Below, piece by piece: positions 1-10,719 of a DNA stretch of 64,000 bases (the first letter of the stretch is position 1; each line of letters begins with the position of its first letter). Location: contig BCKL01000004.1 in the NCBI GenBank assembly GCA_001600635.1, positions 1,078,904 through 1,142,903 on the forward strand, given 5' to 3'. Origin of the DNA: Leucosporidium creatinivorum (Eukaryota > Basidiomycota > Microbotryomycetes > Leucosporidiales > Leucosporidiaceae). The position numbers and the translations under genes are program-made. The notes under the pieces were generated by a model, which searched no databases, had not been told where the DNA came from, and was given only the letters and a program-made list of their open reading frames with translations.

Positions 1-1808
1 GCATGGCATGTCGGTCCAGCCGACGACGGGGGTGTAAGGTCGGACGAGGCGGTAGACGTAATCCTTGAGGTTCTCCCTCTGTTCCGCGAGCTCCTCCTCG
101 GCCGACTTGCCCTTCTTCCCCTTGCCCTTCTTCTTCTTCCCATCCTCATCCTCGGAATCCGACTCATGCCCCGACGATTCCGACGTCGCGCGGTCCTCGT
201 CGTCGGATTTGACGACCCGCTTCTGACGTTTCCTCTTGCGGCGAGTAGACGTCTTGCCCCCTTCCTCCTCCTTCTTGGCCTTCCTCGCCCTCGCCGCCTC
301 GACATCCTCGTCCGAATCAAAGTCGTCCGATTCGGATTCGGGCTCCTCCTCGGAATCGTCGCCCGCGAGTTTGGTCTTGCGCTTCTTGGTCGCTCGTCCG
401 TTGGCGGCCTTGCCCTTGCCCTTCCTCCTCCTCGGTCCATCATCATCGCTATCGCTCTCCCCCGCACTGCTCTCGGGCGCCTTCCTCTTCTTCCCCTTCC
501 CCTTGGCATCCTTGCCATTCGTTGACTTCTTGCTCGGTCCTCCTCCATTGACGGCCATATCCGAGTTGATGAAGATCTTCTCGACCGTGCCGTCGTAGAC
601 CATGAGTTCGAGAAGCGATTGGACGTGGACATCTTGCAGCTCGACCGAGATGGCCACTTCGAGGCTGTCGATGTAGTTGAGGATGTTCTCGACGGTGGGG
701 AGGTAGCGGGTGGAGCTGACGGGGTAGATGCGACGTTGGCCGGCCTTCATTTTGGGGACGGACTGTGTGTGCGAGGAAGCGAACGCCGAGGGGAGGGAGG
801 GAGAGCCGAGAGTCAGCTTGCTGGCACGCAGGGAGTGGAGCAGAGGAGATGGTACGCACGTTCATCTCGAGGTACTTGTACGCGCACTTCTTGAGTAGCT
901 CGACGAACTCGGTATCGAGCTCGTTGTCGGTGAACCATGGACCTCCGGTAAGCTCGACCGAGGGCGTCAGGTTGGCGAGCATGTAGATCTTGCGAGTGGG
1001 GGCCTGGGAGTGTAGAGCGGAAAGAGTAGAAGGGTCAGCTTCCCAGCTCACTGTATCTTCACTTTGCCCAGCAGGGAAGCGCCGAGGAGAGGGGAGCTCA
1101 CCTTGACCGACTTGACCGTTTTGACCGTCTTCCTCCCTTCGAGCGTCTTGAGCACCTTGGTGATTGTAGTCCTCGGTAGTCCCGTATTGGTCGTCAAGTT
1201 CTTGGTCCAGATTCCTGTTAGTAGAGAGCAGCGCGGTCAGCTCGGAGCCTCAACAAACACCGCGAAGGGGAGGATCAAATCTCGGAGAACTGACCCATGT
1301 TGCCCGCCGCTTTGATCTGGTCAAACACGAGCTTCTCCTCGCTGTCCATCGAGCCCATCCTGTTGTCCCGCGAGTAGGTCCGAAGTCAGCTCTGCAGTCA
1401 CAAAGTGGAGCGAGCGAGCGGGAGGACTCACGCCTTGGCCTCATCCTTGCCAACAAAGCGGAAGACAATATCTCCGTTCGAGTTTTTGAGCATCTGCGCC
1501 AAGTTCTGTAGTCGGAGCGGGTCAGCATGTTCTCGTGACTGCTGCTCGCGCTGTGCTGGGAAAACGGACCTTGCGCAGGAGCGAGTTCATGGCATCCTGA
1601 GTGGTGCTAGAGATGGTGAGACCGCATTGAGCGAGTAGTTCTGCTTGGCCGATGGACTGTAGGGTAGTACAAAGTTAGCGAGCTACAGCAAGCCGAGGGA
1701 AAGGGCTCGACGACTGACTGCTCCCTGCGCTGCTAATCCCACTTTGACGATTTTGGCCTCCAAGGCGGTGAGCTTGCCCCCTTTGGAGCTGGAAGCTGTA
1801 GGCGCCAT
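1..1808 (-). CDS. RPC34: RNA polymerase III subunit RPC6/RPC34, partial (C-terminus outside window)
   Basis: Subunit of the Pol III initiation subcomplex (RPC82-RPC34-RPC31), which contacts TFIIIB and helps open promoters of tRNA and 5S genes in the nucleus. The ATG at 1808-1806 opens a protein beginning MAPTASSSKGGKLTALEAKI. About six short introns split it. Recognisable winged-helix segments follow: SIGQAELLAQCGLTISSTTQ, KLVFDQIKAAGNMG, IWTKNLTTNTGLPRTTITK, then APTRKIYMLANLTPSVELTG with WFTDNELDTEFVELL, a strong family signature. After TVEKIFINSDMAVNGG comes a tract of about 120 residues of alternating Lys/Arg and Asp/Glu runs (roughly 85-560). The conserved part resumes as YRLVRPYTPVVGWTDMP at the window edge. 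The expected C-terminal Cys-rich end (an Fe-S cluster in the human protein) lies outside. The start is only 123 bp from the divergent PAC4-like gene. Confidence 0.95.
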
Positions 1809-1931
1809 GCTTGCTGCACCGAACGAGCCGAGCCGAGAGTCGACGAGACGAGGTAGAAGTTGGGAGGAGAAAGACAGAGGAGCGGGCGCGTTTCGCAAGC
1901 TCAAGGCTTGGAGTCCGACCGATTCGACGAA

Positions 1932-2432
1932 ATGACAGCTGTACCACAAATCACTACTAGGACACTAGTACTAGAACTAGACGACCCTGCTCTCCCAGTG
2001 TTCTACGCCCAGCTCACCTCCCTCCGCGACTCGCTCTTGCTCAACCTCGGCTCCAACCCTTTACCCTTCAACATCTCTCACGACCTCGCTTGCGCCATGC
2101 CGGTCAGTTCAAACTGTAGCTCATCATACTCCCGCTGCTCGGCTGACTCTCCTTTACCGTTTATCAGCGACCTACCGGCCCAGCAACCTCCACCGCCGTG
2201 TCCAAGACGGCGTCGTCATCCCTCTCCCTCTCTGCCAAACTCTGTACGTCTTCAGCTGGGAGCTTCCTCTTCCTCCTACAGAGCTGACTGTCCCGTCGTA
2301 ACACAGCCAAGCGCTACAACCGCCAAGTCTTCCTCTCCCTCGACCTCTCCTCCTGCGCCAGTCAAGGAGGCTCGACCGACCATGTACTGCTACCGCTCGA
2401 AAGGGCGCTGCTCAAGCAGTTGGATCCTGTAA
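1932..2432 (+). CDS. PSMG4: Proteasome assembly chaperone 4 (PAC4/PSMG4)-like
   Basis: A small protein of roughly 125 residues in three exons. Exon 1 starts MTAVPQITTRTLVLELDD, and the last exon ends LLPLERALLKQLDPV before a TAA. Resemblance to PAC4 is seen in the order: a helix with LTSLRDSLLLNLGSNPLPFN, then DLACAMP, a Ser/Thr-rich turn (RPTGPATSTAVSKTA), and finally SAKLSKRYNRQVFLSLDL. This parallels human PSMG4 (DSLFLWVG, NLAVAM, LARKTNKQVFVSYNL). Family members pair with PAC3 and guide assembly of the 20S alpha ring in the cytosol. The identification rests on my recall of the family pattern, because such short proteins diverge quickly. The gene converges on the PRA1 gene and shares a 123-bp divergent promoter with RPC34. 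Confidence 0.85.
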   Translation: MTAVPQITTRTLVLELDDPALPVFYAQLTSLRDSLLLNLGSNPLPFNISHDLACAMPVSSNCSSSYSRCSADSPLPFISDLPAQQPPPPCPRRRRHPSPSLPNSVRLQLGASSSSYRADCPVVTQPSATTAKSSSPSTSPPAPVKEARPTMYCYRSKGRCSSSWIL

Positions 2433-2708
2433 TCCGGGGTGCTTGAGCTGGTGAGCTTTCTTCGCTCCGTCCGTTCTCGGCGAAGCTCCAGCTGATGACC
2501 CTCCTCTCGCTTCTCTCGGTGGTAGGGGCAGGGCATCCAGTAACGAGCGATAAGTCAAAGAGAGTCCTGTTGTAATTGTATGCGAGTCGATCCCCATCCC
2601 TAGCCGCCGTCCCTACAAGCTCCTCCTGCCGCCCTCGGCGCTCCTCCTCCCCTTCTTCCTCAGCATCCTCCTCTCCACCACCCCCTCCGCGAGTGCGATC
2701 CCCTCCTT

Positions 2709-3656
2709 TCAAACGGTCTGCACCGATCCATACTCGGACTCTACGCCCGGCTCCATCAATGAGGCGTGAGCGCCAATGAGGACGGCCGAGGAGCCGACGA
2801 GCCAGAAGAACTGTGGTGGTGGGGAGGGTCAGTTTGCGAGAGGGGAGAGGGGTGGGAGCAGAGAGTAGAGTGCGTACTGTAGCGATGGGAGCTGCGAAAC
2901 GAATCAGAAACGGGTCAGCTCCTGCAGTTCGGCAATCCTCTCGACGCAGCGCCAGACTCACCAGCAAACCAAAGCATCGGCAATCCCAACACCATCAGCG
3001 CCGTATACATATTCTTCTGCGTCACAGTCGTTCCCCCAAATTGCACATCCTCGGTAATGAACCTCGTGATGGCCAGGAATCCTCCCGCGAGGAATCCAAT
3101 CGCGATGAGCAGGAGGGGGTTGGTGAGGAGCGAGTAGACGGCGAGGAGGAGGATGAGGCAGATGTAGTTGCCCGAGAAGAACTTGGTGTTGTAGGCGACG
3201 CGCTGGGAGATGACGCCGAAGTCGGCGGGGCGGGAGACGCGTTGGACGTCGAAGAACTGGGGTCGGGAGGAGAAAGGTTAGCGAGCTGTGTAGGAGACGT
3301 CCAAGCTGTACTCGGGAACAGCCCGGGCGAGGTCGTCCTCTAGTACAGCGGCTCCTCGCCCTCCCCCAAAACTCACCTCTTGTGGTGGGCGCAGCATGCT
3401 AAGCTTCTCCTGCTACCAGATTACGGAGGAAAGTAGGATCACAACTCAGTCAGCATGCTCTTCTGTAGCCTCTGCCTGTCTCCTTGCTCGCCCGCTCGCC
3501 AGCCAGCAACGCGCCTGTGATTCCCGTCCTCCTTCTCTCGTCCTCTCGAGCCGGGCAGCATAGCAGGCATTGCTGGAGAGCGAGAGAGAGCAGCAAACGG
3601 ACCTTGAAAGTCTGCAGCGCCTCGGGTAGGCGGTTGATCAGAGCTTGAGGCTCCAT
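2709..3656 (-). CDS. PRA1 family protein (prenylated Rab acceptor, Yip3-like)
   Basis: An integral membrane protein of the ER/Golgi that binds prenylated Rab GTPases. The ATG at 3656 gives MEPQALINRLPEALQTFK. A small exon QEKLSMLRPPQE follows, then the core exon starting FFDVQRVSRPADFGVISQRV, with NTKFFSGNYICLILLLAVYS and LLTNPLLLIAIGFLAGGFLA. The second half has FGGTTVTQKNMYTALMVLG, the tiny exon encoding PIAT, and FFWLVGSSAVLIGAHASLME. The protein ends ESEYGSVQTV. The N-terminal FFDVxRVSRP, the NY...N..Y pattern and two hydrophobic hairpins are the PRA1 hallmark. There are five exons with short introns. It converges on the PAC4-like gene. Confidence 0.93.
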
Positions 3657-4041
3657 TGCTGTCTGGAGAGACGGGAGAGCGCGTTCGGGAGGTGGCTGGT
3701 GAGAAGGAGGGTGTAGTGATGTAGCTTGTGCGGCCGAACTGTAGTCCGTTCGATTGAGTCGAGGTTATGAGATGCAAAAGAAGCGAGTGATGAGGCAGGA
3801 GCGAAAGCCAGCTTGGCCGATTTGCAGCAGACACGTCGAGGCTCGAGAGCAGCGCCTCCTTGCGAAGGGGGGCTGACTCGACATTTCCACCTCGACACCT
3901 CGCTGCTCTGCACTCGACCGAGGAGGATGTACGAAAACTGATTGGGTATCGTCACATCAAGCGCTAGCTATCTCTCAGACCCTCGTTCGGCCTTCCTTTC
4001 CCTCTCCTCCCCCTCACGCCGAGCTCATCTCCTCCTCCTCG
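3657..4041. other. Intergenic: 5' side of PRA1 gene and 3' side of ERT1
   Basis: 385 bp between two minus-strand genes. It holds the presumed promoter and 5' UTR of the PRA1 gene and the 3' UTR of ERT1. Minus-strand reading frames here extend the PRA1 first exon upstream but show no conserved residues. I see no repeat or RNA gene. Confidence 0.6.
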
Positions 4042-6575
4042 CTACGTCAAAATCGGCAAAAAGCTGCCCACGACCAACGAAGGGCACGAAAAGAGGTCCC
4101 TGTCCACCCCAAAGCACACCATCAGCTCTCCCATCTCGCGCGGCGAGGAGCCCTCGACGACCGAGCGAGACTCACCGCCGAATCGAGAAGCAAAAAGCGC
4201 AGGGCACGGGCCGCCCCGTCGGTCCTAGGACTACACACTGCATCGTGACGCTCGAGGAGGTCGACTCGAACGCATGCTTGGCGAATGCCTCGTACAGGTC
4301 CACGACCGAGACGGTGTCGAGGAGCTGTTTCCCCACCCAGCGCATCAACTTCCAAACCCTCGAGAAAGATAAGGAAGAGGGAAAAGAGCGACCCACCTCG
4401 AAGATGTACTTCCTCCCCAACAATTCCTCCCTACTCCACCCCGTCAGAAGACAAAACTCTGTCCCAACGAGGCAGATCTCGCCCGTTCGGCGCCAGACGA
4501 CCGTGGGGGTGCCGGAGAAGGAGATGAGCTTGTTGAGTTCGACGAGGGTGCGTTGGAAGGTCCGCTCGACGAAGATCTGGTTTTATCGTGGGAAGGGAGG
4601 GGGGTTAGTGAGGGAGAGAGAGGGATGGGACGGAGACGAACCTCGTCCTCCTCGGTTAAAGGCATTTGGAGGGCGATGAGACTGGGTCGATAGGTGGCGA
4701 GGGCGCGGATGATGCGGAGGATGTCGTTCTTCTCGAATCTGCTCAGCCCAATCACTGCATCAGCTTCCCTTCCCTCCTCGCCCGAAAGAGAGAGATAGAC
4801 AACTCACCGCTCCTTCAGATGCTTGACCAAATAATGATACGACTGAGCATAAGGGTACGGCTTGGTGACGGACCGATAAGCCTCCTCGCCCGTCATCTGT
4901 CCTCCATTCACAGCGAGCTGAGCAGGCTGAGCCTGGGAAGGACCGCTGGCCGTTCCTCCGAACGACTCGGCGCCGAAGAGATCTCCTCCTCCTGCCCCTC
5001 CTCCTCCTCCCTGCACGCCATACGCGGACGAACCGTTCTCCACCTCCTTCCCACCCTCGAACAGCGACTGCACCGCATCCAGCCTCGGCGGGCTCATCTG
5101 AAATCCCCCTTGCGCCGGGCTGGTGGCCGTTGAGGCTCCAGGTCGGAAAGACGAGAGGAACTGCTGGCCGTTGGGTCCGCCTGGTACCGCTGCTCCTCCC
5201 CCTCCGCCCAATGGCGAGTTCATCAACATGGCCTCTCCACTTCCATTCCCCGTTAACCTCGGATCATGGCCCCCTCCCCCTCCCCCTCCTCCTCCGCCGC
5301 CTCCATAGCCGTCCACAGCAAACCCATTGCCATTGAGCATGGAGCTCAAGATTGCGTACTCGAGGTTGGCGGCCTCGGAGCCAAACTCGTTCGAGTTGGA
5401 GAGGAAGGTCGAAGGGTCGTAGTAGGGGAGATTGTCGAAGGAGAAGGGTTGGGGTGGTGCTGCGGGAGTGGGGTCGGGGAGGAGGGCGTTGGGGGACTCT
5501 GCGGTGTGGAGGAGAGGTGTGAGCGAGAGGGAGAGGGGGGGGGGGGAGAGGGAGAGGAGGGACGAACCGCTCCCGCCGAGACCGAGCTCGGGGGTGTCGA
5601 GCGCGATGCCTTCTTCCTCCTCTTGCTGCTGCTGTTGGGGTTGGTAATCGACTGAAGGCTGCTGTTGAGGATGTGGACGACGTTCGAGGACTGTATGTAC
5701 CTCGAAGGTCAGCTGGTGTCGAGGTGAGACCAGCAAGGTCGACTCACGCTCGTCGGGAATCTCCATCAAATACTTGGCCTTCTTCCTCGTGCCATCATGA
5801 CAAGTCTCGGGCACTCCTTTCTTGATGCACCTGGCGCAAGGTCGAGCTGTGTACTCCATCCTCGTTAGCCGGCCAACCCGCTCGCGCAAACAACCCTCAC
5901 CGAACCGAGCGAGGACTCACCATCATCGCAAGTCAAATGCGCCTTCTGACACGCAGCGCAAGCTCTGCCCGCCTTCTTCTTCTTATCCCCACTACTCTGT
6001 TTCCTCTGCTTAACCGGCTTGGTCTTCTTGCCTCCTCCTCCCTCCCCGCTCTCTCCCTCGCCCAACTCGCCATCCTCCGCCTTCCTCTTCCCTTTCCCCT
6101 TCTTACCCGCATTGCCTCCTCCATTCTTCTTCCCTCCCCCCGCCTTACTCCCCTCACTCTCGCTCTCCCCATCCCAACTAATCACCCCACTTTCCCCCCC
6201 TCCCAAGGCCTTAGGTCTCTTCCTCGGCCTCCCTCCCCGGCTGTACGAGCTGCCAGCCTCTGATCCTGCGCCGTCCGTGACGTCGAAATCGGGGAGCGCC
6301 GAGTATTGCCCTGCCCCTCCCCCTCCTTGACCTGAGGCGCTGCTGAGGTCGTAGCCCTCCTCCCCGCCTCCTCCTCCTCCTCCGGAGTGGGCGAGCGAAT
6401 GGTTGGAAGTGAAGAACGAGCTCCCTCCTGCTGCTCCGAGCGGTAGAGCCCACCCTCCCCCTCCCCCTCCAGCGCTAGTATCAACATCGCCCTGCTGGGA
6501 GGTGGAAGCGTAGGGCTGGGTGCTGTACGAGGATTGGGTGGGCGGGTCGTAGTAGTTGTTGTTATTACTGCTCAT
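4042..6575 (-). CDS. ERT1: Zn2Cys6/PAS transcription factor, ERT1 (AcuK-type) regulator of gluconeogenesis
   Basis: A nuclear regulator of gluconeogenic and non-fermentable-carbon genes. The start MSSNNNNYYDPP (6575) precedes a Gly/Ser-rich region and a basic stretch. The zinc cluster CAACQKAHLTC...CARCIKKGVPETC has C-x2-C-x6-C-x5-C-x2-C-x8-C spacing, and an intron interrupts it after CDD. It is followed by the family motif RKKAKYLMEIP. Further on are Gln- and poly-Gly tracts, NLEYAILSSMLNG, YAQSYHYLVKHLKERFEKND, RALATYRPSLIALQMPLTEE, then the PAS domain: GTPTVVWRRTGEICLVG, CLLTGWSREELLGRKYIFEV, CFSIRRDLFSCPSLVVGSFL, ending PILT. The order and motifs match S. cerevisiae Ert1. An in-frame upstream ATG (6830) would add about 85 low-complexity residues; I prefer 6575. 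A second member of this regulator class lies at 58670-61463. Confidence 0.95.
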
Positions 6576-7353
6576 CGTGAGCCCGTGAGCCGCTTGCCGT
6601 GGCGAGGCGAGTCGAGAGAAGCGACGAGGTGAGAGATGGTAGAGGAGGAAGAGAGAGAGGGAAGCGGGGACGCGTGGGAAGGGCGAGGCCGGCGAGGGTG
6701 CCAAGGAGTCGAGAAGCTCGGTGTTGAGCTTTGCTGTAGTCGAGTCAGGTAGCGAGCGAACGAGATGGCGATGGGCGGAAGACAAAGTCGTCTGAGCTGG
6801 GAGGCGAGCTACCCCACACTGACCGCTCACCCACTGAGATTGGTTCGGCGAGGGTCGGGAGGGCTACTCGTCAGCTCAGGCGATCTCTGAGCTGGGCTGG
6901 CGCGGTGCTTGTGTGTAGCTTGATATATCCCTTTCATCGGTCGAGAAGGGGAAGACGAGCGAACTACCATCCGTTCGATACAAGCCCCTGCCCTTCTCAT
7001 CTCGGCGCACCTCCTCCGGCCTCTCAAGAGCTGAGGCGCTCTAGCTGCTCACTCTGCTCGCTCAATGCTCCTGTAGCTCGTCAGAGACGTCTCCTTCCAA
7101 TCTCGAGGCGAGGACTGGCAAACCCAAGTCCTTGCTTCCTCCCTCGATATCGACACCTCCCTTCTCCTCACCTCGGCGCCGAGCCTCCACCGCTCGAGTC
7201 GAGCTGGCTTCCCCTTCTGCTCGCTCATAGCTCATGTAGCTCTCTCCCATCTCAAAGACGCGGCGGACTGGTGAAACTAAAGTCCTTCCTTCCTCTCTCT
7301 ACACCTTACATCTCCCCCTCCTTCCTTCTCGGCGCCCCCTCGGGCGGGCGAAA
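6576..7353. other. Intergenic: ERT1 promoter side and 3' end of MSF1, with imperfect tandem repeat
   Basis: About 780 bp with no supported gene. The ERT1-proximal half (6576-6900) probably carries its promoter and 5' UTR. The half near MSF1 contains two diverged copies of a pyrimidine-rich unit (see the repeat entry) and one copy of the TCGGCGCCGA palindrome at 7173-7182. Confidence 0.6.
7054..7341. repeat. Imperfect two-copy direct repeat downstream of MSF1
   Basis: Unit A (7054-7182) and unit B (7217-7341) both begin CTGCTCGCTCA, carry TGTAGCTC shortly after, then GACTGG, AAAC, AAGTCCTT and CTTCCTC in the same order, and close with CTCGGCGCC. The copies are diverged by small insertions and deletions. 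The arrangement suggests an old local duplication in non-coding DNA. Confidence 0.55.
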
Positions 7354-9052
7354 CTACCTAACCTCGACCCCCATCTCCCTCACGACTGTCTCAATCACCT
7401 TCTGCTGAATCTCGTTGACCTCGTCGTTCGATAGTGATCTGTTCGAAGCACCCACAGTCGAGGGTCAGCGTGGCGAAGCGAGCTCGGAAGGGAGAGAGAG
7501 AGAGAGAGAGAGAAAGGACGGAGGGGGAAAGCGACGACGAACCGGTCCATTGACCTGTAGTTCAGGCGGTAGCACACGCTACGCCTTTGGGTCTTGGGGT
7601 GGGTGAACTCGTCGATCTGTGCGTGTGGTCGACGGGGGAGAGAGGGGGAGAGAGGGGGAGAGGGCGAGCAGGGAAGGGGTGTCAGCGCAGCGCAGCGCCG
7701 AGTCGAGAAAAGACGAGAGCGAGAGCCGAGAAAGCCGAGAGAAAACGCACCAACTGCACCCCCTCGACCAAATCCCCCGCCACGTCCCTCACCACCTCAC
7801 AAAAATCATTCTCATGCCACGTCCCCTCTGCCCCCTCTCTGATCCAAAACGCGAGGTCCTTATAACACGGCGGGTGGTTGGAGAAGGGTTTGAAGGGGGT
7901 GATCGAGTCGGGGGAGAATTGCGAGAGGAAGCGAGGGTCTTGGGACCAGAAGAGACGGATGTCGGGGATGGAGAAGAGGACCATGGAGATGCGCTCGAGG
8001 CCGAGTCCGAAGGCCCAGCCGAGCTTTTCGGGGACGTCTGGTTTGCGCGGCGAGCCCAACCCAGTCGCTGGTTCAGCTCGGCTCGGGAGGGAGAAGGGAG
8101 ATAAGAGAAGGGAAAGCCGCACCGGAACGATTGAGAGCGTCCTGCTTGACGACCCCACAGCCCAGAATCTCCAACCATTTGCCCTCGTAAAGCACCTCGA
8201 CCTCATAACTCGGTGCGGTCCAAGGGAAGGTGGCCTCAATCCACCTCACCTGCAAGGGTTCCTCATCCCCCTCCTTCCTCAACCCCCCAAACAACCGCAG
8301 CACGAGCGTGTTGAGCGTATTCTTCAAATGGTCCGAGATGATTCGAGCTTCCTCCTCCGTGTGCTCTGGTTGGATTGGGTTCGTTGATGTCGTGGTGCGG
8401 GTGGGGTCGGTGATGATGATATTAGCGGAATCGAGTTGAGCCCTCATCTCGTCATTCTCCTTCTCCAATCGAGCCAACCCTGGGCCCCTCGTAACGACAT
8501 GAGCTCCCTCCATCTGATGAAACACGGGATAATGGCTCCGGTCAATCTCGTCCCTCCGGTACACGTCGGCCGTCAATAAGAACCTCTCGACCCCGGCTTT
8601 GAACAGTTCGACCTCATGGGCCGAAGTATGAGTGCGGAGCATCTCGCTCTGGTTGAGATAATAGCTGTCGGTCGTGCTCCTCCCCGGGTGGTCGGCTGGG
8701 AAGCCCAGGTCGTCGAAATTCTGTTGTACCGTGACGATAGGGCTGAGGGAGTCGAGGTGTTGGAAGGTAGGGAAATGGTGTTGGATCCTCGAGCGGAGGA
8801 TGGAGAGCGGGTGGGAGGGTTGAAGGTGCAGGTTGGTGCCTACTTTGGAGAGGATGGTAGGAGTGGCGTTGGTGTACGAGTCGCGGGGGTAGGATTTGCC
8901 CAGGACGAGGAGGGGAGGGCGAGAGGGCTGCTGTTGGAGAGACGCGTTAGAGCGCGAGAGGAGAGGAGAAGCAAGAGACGTACAGTGGTGTAAGAGCGGA
9001 GGGACCAGTGTGATGAGGTACAGGCTCGACGGGTGAGCTTTTCTAGTAGCAT
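7354..9052 (-). CDS. MSF1: Mitochondrial phenylalanyl-tRNA synthetase
   Basis: A monomeric class II synthetase that charges mitochondrial tRNA-Phe. The N-terminus [20 protein letters not shown] is basic and acid-free, as expected for a matrix presequence. Then come [40 protein letters not shown], a motif with [40 protein letters not shown], and motif 2 region [19 protein letters not shown]. Substrate-pocket and motif 3 residues are in [20 protein letters not shown] and [13 protein letters not shown]. The C-terminal anticodon-binding (FDX-ACB) domain spans [37 protein letters not shown] and [20 protein letters not shown], ending in REMGVEVR. Five or more introns. Length and domain order match the mitochondrial enzyme. 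It diverges from the antizyme gene. Confidence 0.97.
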
Positions 9053-9305
9053 TCTAAGTAGCCGAGAGAGACGAGCAGAGCAGGAGCAAGAGCAAGAGAG
9101 GTGAGCGAGACTTGGCCGTGAGTCGACTTGAACTTGGTCGCGCTCAAAGTGCTCCCGACTCTTTCAATCTCCTACCACATCTCTTCAAGACTTTTCCCAA
9201 CTTCTTAACGGAAGTTTCCCGCCCGTCCGGCCTACAGACACCCGTACAGAGCTACCTCGCAGCTACCCTACTCTTCATCACCCGGAAAGCTTCGTCAAGC
9301 GAATC

Positions 9306-10719
9306 ATGGCCAATCATCAACAATTGGACGACAATCACTTGAGGTCCGTCTGGTCTCTCTTCTCTCTCTCTCTGGCTGTAGGGCTACAGTCACTCTCAGA
9401 CGCTAACTAGACTACTCTACTCTGCTACTACTACAACAGTATCAGCCCCAAGGCCTGCGGCGGTCTTGCTGGGGCTGTTCAAACTCCCAAGTCCGCCTAC
9501 GGCTTGAGCTACGACGCTCCCGAGTCCTGCACGCTGGGTGCTCGTGAGTATTTTACATCTTACTCTGTAGTACACCCTTCCCTGCAGTAGAGCAGAGGGC
9601 TACAGCTTTCCCGCTCAGAGTTGGAACCTCCCAGCTGACCCACCCGCACGTTGCTCCCTCCCTCCCTCTCTCTTACACCTACAACAGCGCCCCCACAGTG
9701 GCCCTAACGCCCGCCAGGATGAAATGCCCACCGACAAGTTCGGGGGTGCGCACGCGTACGTGACAGGTATGTAGTCTCTTGTGCAGCTTGTTCGCCACTC
9801 AGACGCTGATGAGCCGTTGCGTTCTCGTCTCGCTTGTCAGGTACCATGCGTTCTACCACTTCCCTTCCTTTCCTTCCCGCCCCTCCTTCTACTACTACTA
9901 CTACTACCACTAAGAACAATTCGAAACTTTCCACCGCCCTCCATTCCATCCTCCTCGGTTCCTCGCCCACTTCCTCGGTCTCCTCTTCCTCGAGCATCAC
10001 CCCTCCTCCCGCCTATCACGCCCTCTACCCTCCTTCCCCTCCCGCCTCGCCTCCCACTCTCGCTTTCGCCAGCTCGGGAGCTTCCATCCGCTCGGCCACT
10101 TCGAGCAATGGATCGGCCAAGAGCTACATCAACCCCCTCCAACAAGCCCTCGCCTCCCCTTCCTCGCCCGTCAAACCGCTCCTCACTCCCCGCTCTTCCC
10201 ACGATTCCACCTCCTCCCCCATCGCGGAGGAGGAACAAGAGTCGACCAAGAACATCCTCTCGACCATCTTCCCCGCCTCGTCGGCCCTCCACGCTCTCCC
10301 CTCCACCCCCGTCTCGCTCGCCGAGCTCGTGCCCAGTTGGAAAGGAGCCGTGCTCGAGAACCCGGCGATGGGGACTAGGACCCTTTATGTCGAGGGTGGA
10401 AGCTATGGCGATGTTGGACTGGATATGAGGGAGAGCGTTTGTGGTGTGTTGGAGATGGCCGAGGAGGGATTGGGGTGCACGGGGGTGGTCATGGTCTTGG
10501 AGAGGAACTCGGCGGAAATTAGTGAGTTCTAGTCGTTCTGCCTTCTGCCTTCGGGCGCCGAGAAGGGATGGGAGGGAAGAACGAGAGCTGACCATCCCCT
10601 TCGACGACAACCCAACAGGCGAGCTCATCCACCAACTCCTCTACGTCGGCGGAACGATCACGTCCTCTCCCTTTGCGCCCAACCCCGCTTACATCCTCGT
10701 CGCCCTCGACTTGATGTAA
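9306..10719 (+). CDS. OAZ1: Ornithine decarboxylase antizyme, expressed by programmed +1 frameshift
   Basis: Antizyme binds ornithine decarboxylase, targets it to the proteasome and lowers polyamine uptake. Five exons: 9306-9343, 9440-9543, 9688-9766, 9841-10521 and 10619-10719. The zero frame runs MANHQQLDDNHLR through YDAPESCTLGAPPPQWP and stops after 53 codons at TAA 9705-9707. Skipping T9705 continues directly as NARQDEMPTDKFGGAHAYVT and stays open to the stop at 10717-10719, giving about 333 residues. The C-terminal antizyme fold is clear: WKGAVLENPAMGTRTLYVEG, ESVCGVLEMAEEGLGCTGVV, MVLERNSAEISELIHQLLYV, SPFAPNPAYILVALDL. A Ser/Pro/Thr-rich linker separates the two parts. The shift context is TGG-CCC-TAA-C. 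Polyamine-stimulated shifting is established for the family; here it is inferred from the two-frame structure. Neither nearby AG (acceptor starts at 9688 or 9699) restores the downstream frame. Confidence 0.93.
9702..9708 (+). promoter_or_regulatory. +1 ribosomal frameshift site of antizyme (CCC-UAA-C)
   Basis: The last zero-frame sense codon is CCC (9702-9704), followed by stop UAA and C. The protein continues if the ribosome reads AAC (9706-9708) instead. The site is in exon 3, 17 nt past the splice junction, so its upstream context includes both exons. Most antizyme sites I know use UGA as the stop; UAA is uncommon. Confidence 0.85.

Noticed and set aside
7490-7513. GA-rich run as a microsatellite of interest
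   Set aside because: A short simple repeat inside an MSF1 intron, ordinary for this genome.
9834-10532. Reading the antizyme as a gene starting at an ATG within exon 4 (9846), with no frameshift
   Set aside because: Upstream exons have good splice sites and open zero-frame coding, and the two-frame layout fits the known antizyme mechanism.
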